Under the pieces are notes generated by a model. That model saw only the letters and a list, made by a program, of their open reading frames with translations. It was not told where the DNA came from and did no database searches. From Hawksworthiomyces lignivorus (taxonomy: Eukaryota > Ascomycota > Sordariomycetes > Ophiostomatales > Ophiostomataceae), in NCBI GenBank assembly GCA_002917075.1, contig NTMA01000146.1, forward strand, positions 1 to 64,000: a stretch of DNA of 64,000 bases. Reading direction: 5' to 3'. This document shows, piece by piece, positions 32,025 through 44,200 of the stretch; position 1 is the first letter of the stretch, and the number at the start of each line of letters is the position of its first letter. The translations under genes and the position numbers were made by a program.

Positions 32025-34194
32025 TTACTCGTGCTCCTCGACCTCGCCCTCCTCGACGCCGTACTCCTCCTCCTCCTCGTCCACACCAGCATCCTGGTAC
32101 TGCTGGTACTCGGAGACGAGATCGTTCATGTTGGACTCAGCCTCAGTGAACTCCATCTCGTCCATACCCTCACCAGTGTACCAGTGAAGGAAGGCCTTGC
32201 GCCGGAACATGGCGGTGAACTGCTCGCCGACACGCTTGAACAGCTCCTGGATGGCAGTGGAGTTGCCCACGAAGGTGGACGACATCCGCAGACCGCGAGG
32301 GGGGATGGAGCACAGAGCGGTCTGGACGTTGTTGGGGATCCACTCGACGAAGTACGACGAGTTCTTGTTCTGGACGTTGCGCATCTGGTCCTCGACCTCC
32401 TTCATGGAGACCTTACCGCGGCTGTGGACAAATTTGTTAGCAGGGACCTCCGATGAGCGGGCACACGACAGAGGAAAAAGAGAAAAAAAAAGCTTACAAG
32501 ATAGCAGAGCAGGTCAGGTAGCGACCGTTGCGGAAGTCCGAGGCAGCCATCATGTTCTTGGGGTCGAACATCTGCTGGGTCAACTCGGGAACGGTGACGG
32601 CGCGGAAAGAGAGGGAGCCGCGGCCAGTCAGGGGCGCGAAGCCAACCATGAAGAAGTGCAGACGGGGGAAGGGAACCATGTTGACAGCCAGCTTACGGAG
32701 ATCCGAGTTCAGCTGGCCGGGGAACCGCAGGCAGGTGGTGACACCCGACATGACAGCGGAGACCAGGTGGTTCAGGTCGCCGTACGAGGGGTTGGGCAGC
32801 TTCAGGGTGCGCATGCAGATGTCGTACAGAGCCTCGTTGTCAATGCAGAAGGTCTCGTCCGAGTTCTCAACGAGCTGGTGGACGGACAGGGTGGCGTTGT
32901 ACGGCTCAACGACAGTGTCGGACACCTTGGGGGAGGGGACGACAGAGAAGGTGGCCATCATGCGGTCGGGGAACTCCTCGCGGATCTTGGAGATCAGGAG
33001 GGTACCCATACCGGCACCGGTACCACCACCGAGAGAGTGGGTGATCTGGAAGCCCTGGAGGCAGTCGCAGCCCTCAGCCTCGCGACGGACGACGTCAAGG
33101 ACCTGGTCGACCAGCTCAGCACCCTCAGTGTAGTGACCCTTGGCCCAGTTGTTGCCGGCACCCGACTGACCGAAGACGAAGTTGTCGGGACGGAAAAGCT
33201 GACCAAAAGGACCAGCACGGACGGCATCCATGGTGCCGGGCTCCAGATCAACCAGAACAGCACGGGGAACGTACTTGTTGCCAGAGGCCTATTGCGTATA
33301 TTTGTCAGCCCGGACCATTCAATATTTCTAAACAATGACAGAAAAAATATAATAGAAAAGATGGAGTATACAAACCTCGTTGAAGTAGACGCTCATGCGC
33401 TCGAGCTGGAGCTCAGACGTGCCATTGTACCTAGAATTGTGTCAGGATAAAGTATCTTAAGGAAGCATAGGGTATCGTAGATACATACACGCCATTGCTG
33501 TCCAGGCCGTGCTCGCCCGAGATCTGCTGCCAGAAAGCGGCACCAATTTGGTTACCCTGCAAAGTACACGGTTAGTTTCCAGCTGATGGGATTTCGATTC
33601 GTCGGGGGAGCTTGTAGAAGAAAAACGAGCGATCTGGAGGGAGAGATCATCGCAAGGGCACATACGCATTGGCCGGTCTGGAGGTGAACCTATTCACGTG
33701 AAAAAGAGCGAGGTTAGCATATAGTTCAAAAATAACGTAGAAAATTGCAAAAAATGACGAATTCAACATGAAATTAAGATATTTGCTGTGTGCACTGCAA
33801 TTTTTTGTCCTTCTGCTTGTGTTGCGTCTTCACCCTATTTTCTGGTGTTCTGATATGTGTATGTGTTGGTGGGGAGGGGGGAAATTGGCTCGATATGCCT
33901 AGGCAGCGGCCGAAAAGCACAACCACGCTGGTAGAATCAAATAAAAACCACAAAACAGCACCACAGTACAAAAAGCTCGATCCAATCACCAGAGACTCAA
34001 ATGTTGATGTTTTCCACATCCTCGATGTATTTGAGTGAATGTGAAAATCATCATCACATGGAGCTCTTGCGAGAGATTGGGGGTCACGGACGGGCATCAA
34101 GAGACGGTGAGAAAGGGGGTGAGGGAGCAAGGACATAAGGAAACACAGCATAACGTATGAGCAGAGGGCAAGAATAGCTTACAATTTCGCGCAT
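32025..34194 (-). CDS. TUB2: Beta-tubulin
   Basis: Six exons on the minus strand: 34194-34183, 33689-33666, 33556-33489, 33430-33376, 33288-32498 and 32421-32025, giving 448 residues. It pairs with alpha-tubulin to build microtubules and binds GTP exchangeably. MREI is the tubulin autoregulation peptide; GGGTGAGMG (about 140-148) is the GTP signature; the tail after residue 430 is Glu-rich ([17 protein letters not shown]). The first intron after codon 4 is 493 nt, the rest 58-109 nt; the positions after codons 4, 12, 35 and 53 match other filamentous ascomycetes. Residues known to change in benzimidazole resistance are the sensitive forms: His6, Phe167, Glu198 and Phe200. Codon use is extremely biased to C-ending codons, as for a highly expressed gene. 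Confidence 0.98.
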
Positions 34195-36121
34195 GTTGAC
34201 GGTATTGTTGTGTCTGTCGAGAAGCTTGGAGGAGAGAAGTGAAGTTGTGAGGATTTCGTTTGTTTTTGAATAGAAGAAGAAAAGAAAAGAAAGTTTCAAC
34301 GATATATCGTGGGAGTGGAGAAAAATAAGGGAAGGAGAGGGAAATGAGCTGGGACAGGAAAAAAAAAATAATAATAAAGGGGAAGGAAGGGGAAGGGAGC
34401 ACAATACGTAGAATGGAGTAGTGTAATTTACAGTGCTGCCCCGGAGGCTCTCTGAATCTCAACAAATTTAGGTGGGCTGCTGCCGGTGGCTTGTGCGTAT
34501 TCTAGGTAGATGTGGAGGTGGGAGAGGCCCCTGTTGACGATGTTATCTACTGCTTCTTGGTGCTTCTTGGTTCTGGTATGTAGCGCTGCAATGGCTGCCG
34601 GAAGGGGGAAAACAAGGAACTGTGATGTTCTGTATTTGGTGGCGGCGTAATAGAAATTCCTCTCTAGGACTTGACGAAGACGGGACACTCGTACGGCCAC
34701 ACTACGCTCTGCACGAGAAGAAATAGGGGGAGGGGACATGAAGAGGCAAATCGTTTGTTGATTTTGGGAATTTGTGGAGTTGTTCCACCTGTCCACCCCT
34801 CTTTTTCATGCAGATGCTCACCGCCAGGACGCGCTGGTTCAGGGGGGGGGAAAGCAGACCGTTGTCTTCACTCTCGCCTCTCTCTCTCTCACACACCACA
34901 CACACACTCACACAAACTCTCTCTGCCTCTGCCTCTCACTCTCTTCCCTTTCGGGACAATTGCCTCAGGCACAGAGATCGCCCCTCTCTTCACCCCGTGA
35001 ACGGCTAGTGCGTCTTCCGTCCATCAAATCTCCCTGGCCACTTGTTTACGCTCGTCGCGTCGACTGTTCGTCTGTTGGCCCGTGCTCTAGCTTCACTCCT
35101 GTCTGGGACTAGCGCGGGGAAACCGTGTCTTTGCCGTTACACCAAGAAAGGTGAAGTTTTGTATAGCTAAGCAGTCACGTTTACTCACGTTTCTGTCTGT
35201 ATCTTGTTACGACTTTTTGTTGCATGCCTATCGTATGCACACTTTGCACACTTTGCACTTCGTAAGCTGTATCACTGTATGTAGTTCTTTTATTCGATGA
35301 TCGAATTCATATGCACAGATTTTGGTAGTCTCAAAACATAAATGTCATTAATTTCTATACATATTTGTTTTTTAGCTTTCATGAAAGTTTGAGGGAAACC
35401 AATGTGACCTCGACCTCGACATGCGTTCATGATGGTATGCTGGTTTATGTTTGGCCTCCTAGACCTTTCCTTGAATCAAGATAATAATATGATGCCTAGG
35501 AAAGCTAGGAAGGCAACAAACCAGACAACCTGAGAGAAAACCCTGAAAGCAAGAAAGGACGATTCATACCACCAAGACCGTTCATCACCTCTGCCTGCGA
35601 ACTCACTGTTCCCTCCCCTTGCTGATTTTTGGTCTTTGCTTTTAGTCTTTCAAAAAATTTTGTTGTCCAAGTCCGTTCCCATTTTGTCCCCCCTTGTGTT
35701 TGTGTCCCAAAAAAGAGCAACCCAGAGCAACCCAAAATGCAGGAATAAGATGAAAATCAAAATGGAACAAAACAGAACACGGCAAAAAATACAGTGCACA
35801 CAGTCGCTCACAGCGACCACTGCTTCGTCTATGCAAGTCCATGACAAATGAAAGAGGACAAAAGAAATAATAACAAAAAATACGCAAATTTAAAAAAAAA
35901 ATGATGCGAAACAGCACATCGCAGCTATGCTGCGCATCTCAACACTGTGTATTCGTACAAAGTAGCTGTTGCATTTCCTGCGCCGTCGCTGTGGCGGGGC
36001 ATCCGCCAGCTGGCCAGGTGTCCAAATGTAGAGTTTGTCAATGCTGCCTCTGTCGGAGAGGATTATGAGGCAGTATGTTGGAATAGGGATAGGGTCGTTC
36101 GTTGAATTATCAATTATCACA
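34195..36121. other. Beta-tubulin promoter region and 3' flank of the Byr4-like gene
   Basis: No supported gene in 1.9 kb. A CT/CA microsatellite lies at about 34871-34950. The stretch at 35200-35500 is AT-rich. The rest shows nothing I can name. Confidence 0.5.
34871..34950 (+). repeat. CT/CA microsatellite
   Basis: Successive short runs of CT, CA and CT dinucleotides, with a few interruptions, about 80 bp long. It lies roughly 0.7 kb upstream of the beta-tubulin start. Confidence 0.85.
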
Positions 36122-39100
36122 TCAGTTCACGATCATCATCTGCAGTCGTTGGCTGACGCGACTAGAGGGAGGGGACTCTACAGACGGCGAGCCACGTGCC
36201 AGCACTGAGTTGTTGCTGTGGCTTGTCTGGAGCCGCTTCGAGGGGCTTGACGGGTCCGTAAATACGCGTGTGAAGGCGGGGCTGCCGTCTTCACGGCGGT
36301 TGAGACGATCATGGCGTGGCGTCACCGCCGGGCTCTGTGTTATGAGCTCTGCACGGCGGACAAGGTCGGATAAGTTATGGAACAGAGTATTGGCGCGCTT
36401 TACCAGCTCCTGCAGCGTGTTTGTATTGAAGAACAGCTCAGACGTGGCGGTTTGCTTAACTGGTGATCTTCGGATGGGAGCCGACGAAGATCGTTGCTGC
36501 TGCATGGCCTGCATGATCGATTCGATCATTGCGCTATCTGGCGTCTCAGTCGCTGTTGTAAAGCGATCGGGAGTCCGAGGACGCGGTCGTGCCTGCTCTT
36601 CGGCCTTACCGGCCGTTTTCTCGTCTGCCAAAGGCCAACCACCTCCGAATATATCGTCTTCCGGAGAGAACACTGACCGCCGTCGCACGCCCTGCCTTTC
36701 TCGTATCACAGCAGTCCTGCTGATCTCGGGCGGCGTAGTAGCTAGGTTTGGAGCGGCATCGGATGTGCTGTAAGATTCGTCCCCAAAACTGTCCAGGGAA
36801 CCGGTATCAAGACCGTCAACCACGAGGCTGTTGTCAATGCCAGCGGAGTCAGTCTGTGTTGATGCCCTCTGGCTCAAGTTACCATCCTTTAGATCTGCTT
36901 GTGGTGCAGCCGCTTCTGGGAGTTCCTCATCTGGGGACGCCAGCGCAATAATATTCTCAGCCTCTCTCCACAGCGCAGGCGACTCGTTCACAATATCGAG
37001 ATCGCGTGCGTGGCGGCATAGCCGTTTTAGCCCGTTTACCAAAAGCGACAGTTCACGAATTTGTCCCGAGTGTGCCTTGACTGTGGGCTGTGTCGCCTGT
37101 ATGGAAGCAGGCACCACCATGGCAAATGACGCCGAAGGTCCCTTGCTGGAACGCATCGTAGATGGCTGGCCATCGGCTTCATCCAGACTATCAAAGCCAT
37201 CTAGACCATCATCGGCGTGGTCGTCGCTGCATGTAGTGCCGAAATCAAAGTCGTCATCCCAGTCCTCGCTAGCATTCTTAGGTCCAGAGGCCCAAGTTCC
37301 AAACTTCGATGTGGTCTGCTTTGGTCCCTCGATTGGATCTGCTATAACAGGCACACTTTGGCTTCTCACATGGGCGACGACCGGTCCCTTACGGTTTGCT
37401 GGACGTCCATTTCTTAGATCTAATTCTTGCTTGCCATGCACCGTCTTTGGCCGGGGCGAGTGGCCCTCGGCGTCAATTTTGTCGAGATGTACAGTGGATT
37501 CGCTCCAATCAAATAAGTTGCTTCGGGGACGTTCTCGGTCACTGCCGCTCGGGCCATCGTGTTGGAATGTGTCTGGGCTACCGTTGCCACTGATTATTGC
37601 CAGCGCAGAGCGCTGATACGGATTATTGTGGTTGTTGCCAGTATTGCTGCCATATAAGAGGTTGTTCATGCCACGTAGCGAGTTGTTGAGGGACCGCGAT
37701 GGTGGAGACAGGTGGTTTGTCACACCGTTTTCATCCATTCGTGCCCAGTCCTCGTCGTCATCGTCATCATCCATAGACGGCCTACTAAAACCTGTATGGC
37801 TTGCCAAGGAGAATCTGGCATCAGCATCTGTGTCAGGCTCAGTGGAGGCCAAAACACTGTTAGCCTCTGAAGCATCAGCAGCAATGTTAGGAATTCGCTG
37901 AGCAGCTGTATTAAAGTAGTCTGCATCATCATAATGACGGGTGACCGAGCTTGGCGACAAAGACCGCAAAGGATGCGAATTAGCTGATCGGATGGGAGTG
38001 GAAAAGCCTTCGTCTTCCTCTTCCATGATTCTCGTATCGCTATCCCAAGCTTGTCCCAAAATCTCTTGGATTGAGAGGCGCTTGGTTTTGGTATTGCTCG
38101 CTGTGCTCGGTGGCGATTCGTCGAACATGGACTCGATCGGAGTGTCTGTTGTACGAACGCGAGCGGAAGCTGCCGTCCGGACGGAGTCAAAAACAGTATC
38201 ACTCTTAAAGTCTGTGTCGTCATCATCTCCCGATGAGGCGAAGCCTCGCATTTCAAGGTCTGAGCTGGCGAAAGTATGCGGTGTTTCGCTCGAGACTGTT
38301 CTGCTGTGTGGCACGAGGGGAAAAGACCGAGGTAAAGTTGCGTAACCACCGCTGCTGCCAGTAGCCTGATTCTCCCTCTGTATGGCGGCGGCCACTGCGG
38401 TAGCCATAGCTGCGGAGGAGGTAGAAGACGCTCCTAAGCGGGAGAGGTCAACGTTGAAGCTGGATAATCGCGAGAGCGGGGGTAGAGGTGAAGACGAATT
38501 TCGTTGACGTGTCGAAACGATACGACCATCGGGGTAGGAAGACGGGACGGGACTACTTCGGTCATGCTCTGCTTTGTTAGATGGGTCGGGTTGTTTAAAT
38601 AGGCCCTCTACTGTTTTCCTGACATGCATGTCCGCCGGTGTCGTAACACTGCGAGGCTGTGGTTGACCTGGCATATGCGACAAAGATTGAACTGCTGGCA
38701 GCGGAGCAGAGACGTGCCGCAGTCCGTTTTTGAGACTACTTGGTTCAATCGGTTGGTTGGCGGGCTGTGTGCTCCCACTAGTTGCAGTACTCGTCGAATA
38801 GTCAGATCCCCGTTTGGGGCGGCGAATGCTACCGGTTCTTGAAATCCAGTTCGTCGGAGAGCTGAAATGCATTGAGATTGAACGCCTAGCTCGTCTAGAC
38901 GGCGTGTCCTGCGGTGATGAATTTGAGCCTTGCGGTGACGAGGCAACTTCTTCTTCTCCCTCCACGGTCTTGCGAATGTTTCTGTCTACAACTGGAATGG
39001 AGGAAGTCAAAGCAGACATCGCAGCCGAAGACTTAGTCTCTGGCGCAGTTATAACAGACGCATGGGTGAGGCATACTTTTGTCTGCTTCCCATGCTGGAC

Positions 39101-40433
39101 CTGTATTGTTCGAGGAGGTAAGGGATAAGCTTGGTGGCTGGTCCCACTAGGACTGTTTTCATTAGAAAGCGGCGAGCTCCCACGCACAGCGACTGAAGAT
39201 CGTGATACTCGCTCATGAAAAAAAGATGTCCACCGAGTATAAAATTTATTCTTTTCATTTTGGACTGGCGATGGCCGGTCATCTTCCCGATACTCTTCTC
39301 GCGCAGCAACGGCTTCGTCTTGTTCTCCTTGCTCAGTGGATTCGGGTGTCTCGGCTCCTACTCTGAACACGGCCAAACTAGGGCGTGTCCCCCGCTCGAA
39401 AGAAAATTTTGGCCGCGTAGCTGGAGAAGAAGGGGATAGGTCGTCAGGATGAGAGACCTGCTGAAGAGTGGCAGATCGTTGATGACTAGTTGCAGGTCGA
39501 CGCAGCGTAGGCATCTGAGATCGAGATCCCCGTCTTACAAGGGATGAAGAGTTGGTATCTTGGGTTGTAGTTGTTCGCTTCACGAGCTTGTTCCTGGGTT
39601 GCGGCTGAGGTGGAGTAGAGGCAGATTGTGAGAGAATTGGAGCGGCGGAGCCAAGAGAGAAGTTGAGAGACAGGGAATCAGGACCAACACTGGATCTTGG
39701 ACTTCCGTGCTGAGAGAGAGGGCGGATAGAAAGTCGTCTAATCCATGAGCCATTGGATGAGACAGAGTCTCGTGAGACCTCTGATATTGGACGTGGTGCC
39801 CACTCGCCTCTTTGGATAAATGAATGGCGGCGGTTTCGGCTCGAGAGAGGAGGTTGCGAGGCCGTGATCGATCGAGGAAGAGTTGCTATGGGCGAGGGAA
39901 CGGAGGCTGTTCCAGGACGAAAAGTTTGCTGACTAGAAGCGGAAGAAGCGCCCACAAGGCCATTACTGTTGCTTCCGCTGTATGCTCTCTCAGCGGTCAT
40001 CGTGCCAACAGGAACGGAGACATAGCTGACAGACTTCGCAATAGGCCGAGACGTGACTGATGGACCAGTCAAGGGATTTGGTCGAGCAGAAGACGGCCTT
40101 TGTAAGGTCGGCTCGTCTACAGCCTGGGCAATGACTAGGCCGTTCGCAGCAGCAGCAATGACCGTGCCGGTTCCAACAAGCTGTGAATAGGGAAATACAA
40201 GTCAGCATTGGGCGCCGCAACAATAGGAAGGCACTATAGCTAGAACAATGACTACTAAACCAAGCATCTAAAGTACGGATGGAGTAGATGAAAGGAGAGG
40301 TAGAACAGAAAAGCAGCGGAATACGGCTTCCTAAGCAACAAAGTATGGAACAAGATGTAGATAGCCATTGATGGTTTGTCTCAGCATCTTTTCAAGCATG
40401 ACTCCTGTTACTTACACTTGGCACTGCTTGCAT
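36122..40433 (-). CDS. Large Ser-rich protein, probably Byr4/Bfa1-type septation (mitotic exit) regulator
   Basis: The main exon 40180-36122 is one open frame. A small first exon 40433-40416 (ATG plus five codons, donor GTAAGT, 235-nt intron ending TTCACAG) supplies the start and gives 1358 residues. Most of the chain is disordered and Ser/Pro/Arg-rich. Ordered or conserved-looking parts are RSNLFDWSES, SKFGTWASG then EDWDDDFDFG (about 960-980), a helical block IRELSLLVNGLKRLCRHARDL...LWREAENIIALASPDEE (about 1045-1095), LQELVKRANTLFHNLSDLVRRAEL (about 1260), and the end VFTDPSSPSKRL...RLQMMIVN. These resemble, from memory, filamentous-fungal Byr4/Bfa1 proteins, which with Bub2/Cdc16 form the GAP for the Spg1/Tem1 GTPase. 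I cannot align them here, so the name is tentative; another spindle-pole or septation scaffold is possible. The frame itself is certain. Confidence 0.6.
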
Positions 40434-40904
40434 CTTGGCAGCCCCCTAAGGTGACTTGGAGGAGGAAGACTGACGGACGCAACGGCCGTGGAAGGCGATG
40501 CTCGTGGAGAGGGGGTCTGCACTCGTTTCGGAGATCGTCGTTGGCATCGTCATGACATTGCGGTCTTGGAAAAATGAGAAGATAGGGGAGGATATTGAAA
40601 GGCGTGCCGTGTCTTCGTACGTATACTTGAGTATCCGTCTCCTTCCCTCCAACGCCTAGGAGAATACGAACAGAAAGAGAAGAAATAAGTAGCCCGTTCT
40701 CGATTTAGTAAGGGAAATGAGAAGAAAAAATGTCCCAATTCCCTTTGCCTCCTTGTTCGCAAAACGTCGACTCTGCTTGGAATGCTGAGGGATGGGTTAG
40801 CAAGAAGCTACCACCGTTGATGGAAGAGACAAGGAGAACGGGGACACGGGAAAAAGAAAGGAACGAGAAAATTGGAGAGGGAGGAAAGGTAGAGGGAGAA
40901 AGGC

Positions 40905-40929
40905 AAAAAAAAAAAAAAAAAAAAAAAAA
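40905..40929 (+). repeat. A25 homopolymer
   Basis: Twenty-five consecutive A on the plus strand, in purine-rich surroundings upstream of the Byr4-like gene. Its length in the genome may differ because such runs are error-prone. Confidence 0.9.
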
Positions 40930-41183
40930 GAATAATATTGATGAGAAAAACTTGGATACAAGGAGGGGGACAAGACGGGATTGCACAAGACAGTAGTCGT
41001 AAGTAAAACAAGCAGAGAAAACGCGCTTGACTTTTTTCCCTAGGGAGCAGGCGAAGGAGAATGAAAGACACGAGACCGAAGACCATACCAGCCGTGCATT
41101 GGGAGGTTGTGCTTACAACTAGCGAGTTTTGGCCAGCAGTATCGGTTGGGTGGACTCAGAAGGCCTTAGGCTACGGCAATCTC

Positions 41184-41210
<27 letters not shown>
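41184..41210 (+). repeat. T27 homopolymer
   Basis: Twenty-seven consecutive T, about 254 bp downstream of the A25 run and its complement, so the two could pair as the arms of a large hairpin. Confidence 0.9.
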
Positions 41211-41216
<6 letters not shown>

Positions 41217-44200
41217 CTTTGCAGTGTCCCCGTCCAGCAAGGGATGGGGGGTGGTTTCCACAGCGCGCGGCGTGTTTTGGGGACCAGCAATTGGATAAGG
41301 AGCGCGGTGCCTCAGTCGGTGGAGATGGACGACTAAGCTCTGTGGACCAGGGTGGGTTAGAGAGAGAGGGAACGAGAGAAGATGGTGTGGATGTGTGGGT
41401 AGGCGAGCAAGGTGTGGGCGGGAAGGGGTGTGTGAGAAGCGGAGAAGACGAGGAAGAGGAGTCTTGTTTTGGGATGTTTGTAGATTATGCTATAATATGA
41501 GTGCGATGTTGATTTTGATTTTGACGTTAAATGCTGTGTGTTGCTGTCGATGCTAAAATGTTGCTTGGTGTTGGCCTGTTGACTTTCTGACCCCTCCTGT
41601 CACTAGGATCGAGAAAAGCGAAGCGAGGAGAAGCATACAAAGAGAAGAAACCAATGTCATGAGAGAACAACTAACCAAGTTAAGGACTGTATGCAGTATC
41701 AAAGGAGAGACACGTCCAGAGGAAGGACTTCTGTTTGAATGAAAGTATACACTAATCAATGATGTGTGAGAAAAAGTTGTGATGCTATAGCCGAAGGAAT
41801 AAGAAAGAAATATAAAAGGAGAGAGAGATGAAGAGACGCTGTAAAAAAAGAAAAGAAGAAAAGAAGAAACGAACGATTGGTGTTGCAAAACTTAGAAGGC
41901 ACGTATTAGTGTATGCTCATAGAAGTCAGTGAGGAGCCAGCTTCATAGCGTGTCTGCTATGCTCAGCCTTTCTGTGCTCTCCCTTTTTGCCTCTTTTGGC
42001 GATGCAAGAGGAAGGCATGCTGGGCGACTTCCATCTGCTCATTCCTGAAGCTGCAGCGAACCTGCTATCCGTACTAATACTATTTATTTACTGCATCTAT
42101 TGATACCTAATGACTTTTTATTTTTACTCTTTCAGTTTCGCTATTTTTTTTTTTCTTTTTCTTTTTCATTTTCTCTTCAAACCCACTGGCCGCTCAGCTT
42201 GTCCCTTTGTCGTGCATCTCTTGTAATTTTATACAGAAGCGCTGCAACCTGCAACTCCAGTAAAGCAGATTTGGGTCTGCAGCCAGTCGTCTTTGCTCAT
42301 CTCTTTCCTGCTGGTTTTGGCTGGTTGAGCAGCGGAGAAGACGAATGAATGTGCTCCAGTGGATTTTTTTTTGTCTCTACTAGACCGCGTTGACAGGGGC
42401 CCTAGAATGCATGTACGTCGTAGACAACGAGATAGCTCCTTGGAGGTTTTAGCGCATTACGGAGTACGCATGTACATACCAAGTCTTTTTTGTTTGTCTA
42501 CTGTTCTCTCTTTGGTTCTGTATTCCTTTTTGCTTTTTTTTGCGCCTTCGGATCGATCTCCGCTGATCGACTCAGACCTGTCATTTGCGCCAACTGGAAG
42601 ACTCGCTCAGCCAGCCTGTTGCGCCGTTAACCACTGAAAAGCAAGCCAAAGAAAAAAAAAGTCTGCTGAAACGCTATGCTCTTTTTTCCTTTTCCTTTCC
42701 TTTTTCTATTGCATCCTGCATCCCCGAAGTACGAAGCAGTCCCAATTCTCAGTTCCTTAATTACAGCGTACGCCGGATGCACATGCACGTCGCCCCATTT
42801 CCAGAGGTGTATATAGAATTAATTTGGCTGCAACCGTGCTGAGGGTGGACGGCAAGCATAAAGACAATGAAGGCAGACGAAAAAACGGAGGCAGACGGAA
42901 GGCATTCCAATGAAGAGAAAGGAAGAAAGGGAAAATAGGAAAAAGTGAGCAAAAGAACCCATGTTGTGTTCTGATTTCTTCCCGACCTCCGCCAGCCCCT
43001 GTAATCTATTCCAGGCGAAGCGACATGTGTCGGCTCGTAGCCACGCGGGAAACGGCTTGCAAAAGGTCATGTTGATGTAAAACCGCTTGGAATAAACACG
43101 CATGGAACGCATATGTACTCGGTATATGTTAGGTTAGAGACATGCGGTTGAGAAAGAAAAAAAGGAGCGATAGGCCCAATTTCGTTTCGGAGTTGGGCGA
43201 CTTTCTTGCCATCTACCGTCTCACGCATTGCTTTGCATACAAGACATGCATTGTCTACGTGCGCTATGCTGATATAATCTTTTTTTCTTTCTGTCTTCTT
43301 CTTCGACCCAGACCAAGTTGTTGGGAGAAACGACAAGGGAGCCGAAATTGAAAGGAAGGAAATGGGTTGGTCAGATCCTATCTCATTTGACAGGCTGCCT
43401 GCATTTAAGCCCAGAGTATCACCACACGAAACCTAGCTCTGTGCTTTGGCGAGCAGGCTCCCAATCAGGATGCAGATGCCATATGTGAGTACTTCTTCTT
43501 CGTACGAGGTGAACATGGGAGAGCAAGGAATTGCACTCCAAATTGTCTGCGTCCAGAGTGTATGAAGTATACGGAGTATGCGTACCAGTATCCCCTCACC
43601 TTTGGCCTCTCTACCTTCAGTGTGACCTAAGCATGGGAAGGGTGGGAAAAACGACAGTCTCAGGGCAGTACCACGCAATAGCCCTGAATGGAAGACTTTG
43701 TTTCTCAATTTGTTTCTCTTTTCATCTTTTTCGTCTCTTTCTGGCAACGGACGTCCGTCCACCCCCGTGCGCTGCCGCTGGAGATGGCACCAAGAAATTA
43801 GAGTTTGGATTCGGAAGGTAGTTAAACCTTAAAGAAAGGTATTGAGCAAGTGTAGTAACAGGAAGAGTCACAATAACGAATTTACTGATATTATATGTTA
43901 TATGCGTCTAGGAAAATCAAGAAAGGAATAGCAGCCCCTATCCCGGTTTCCTTTTATTCTTCTTCAATTCACCATGGTCGATCTTGTGCACCAGAGCCCG
44001 GTTTTGCGTCTGTGGTATTTTTGGTCCATTATGACAACTGGAATATATACGTACTTGGATGCTTCTTGCATAAGTAATTAGTTGCATGTCATTTAAGTAC
44101 GATGCTAGTGCCAGTACTCCATATCGTCCATACTTTTGAGGAAAACGCATAGCATGTCACCTACCAGACCCAGAAAAAGGGAAAATTGGAATGGAATGTA

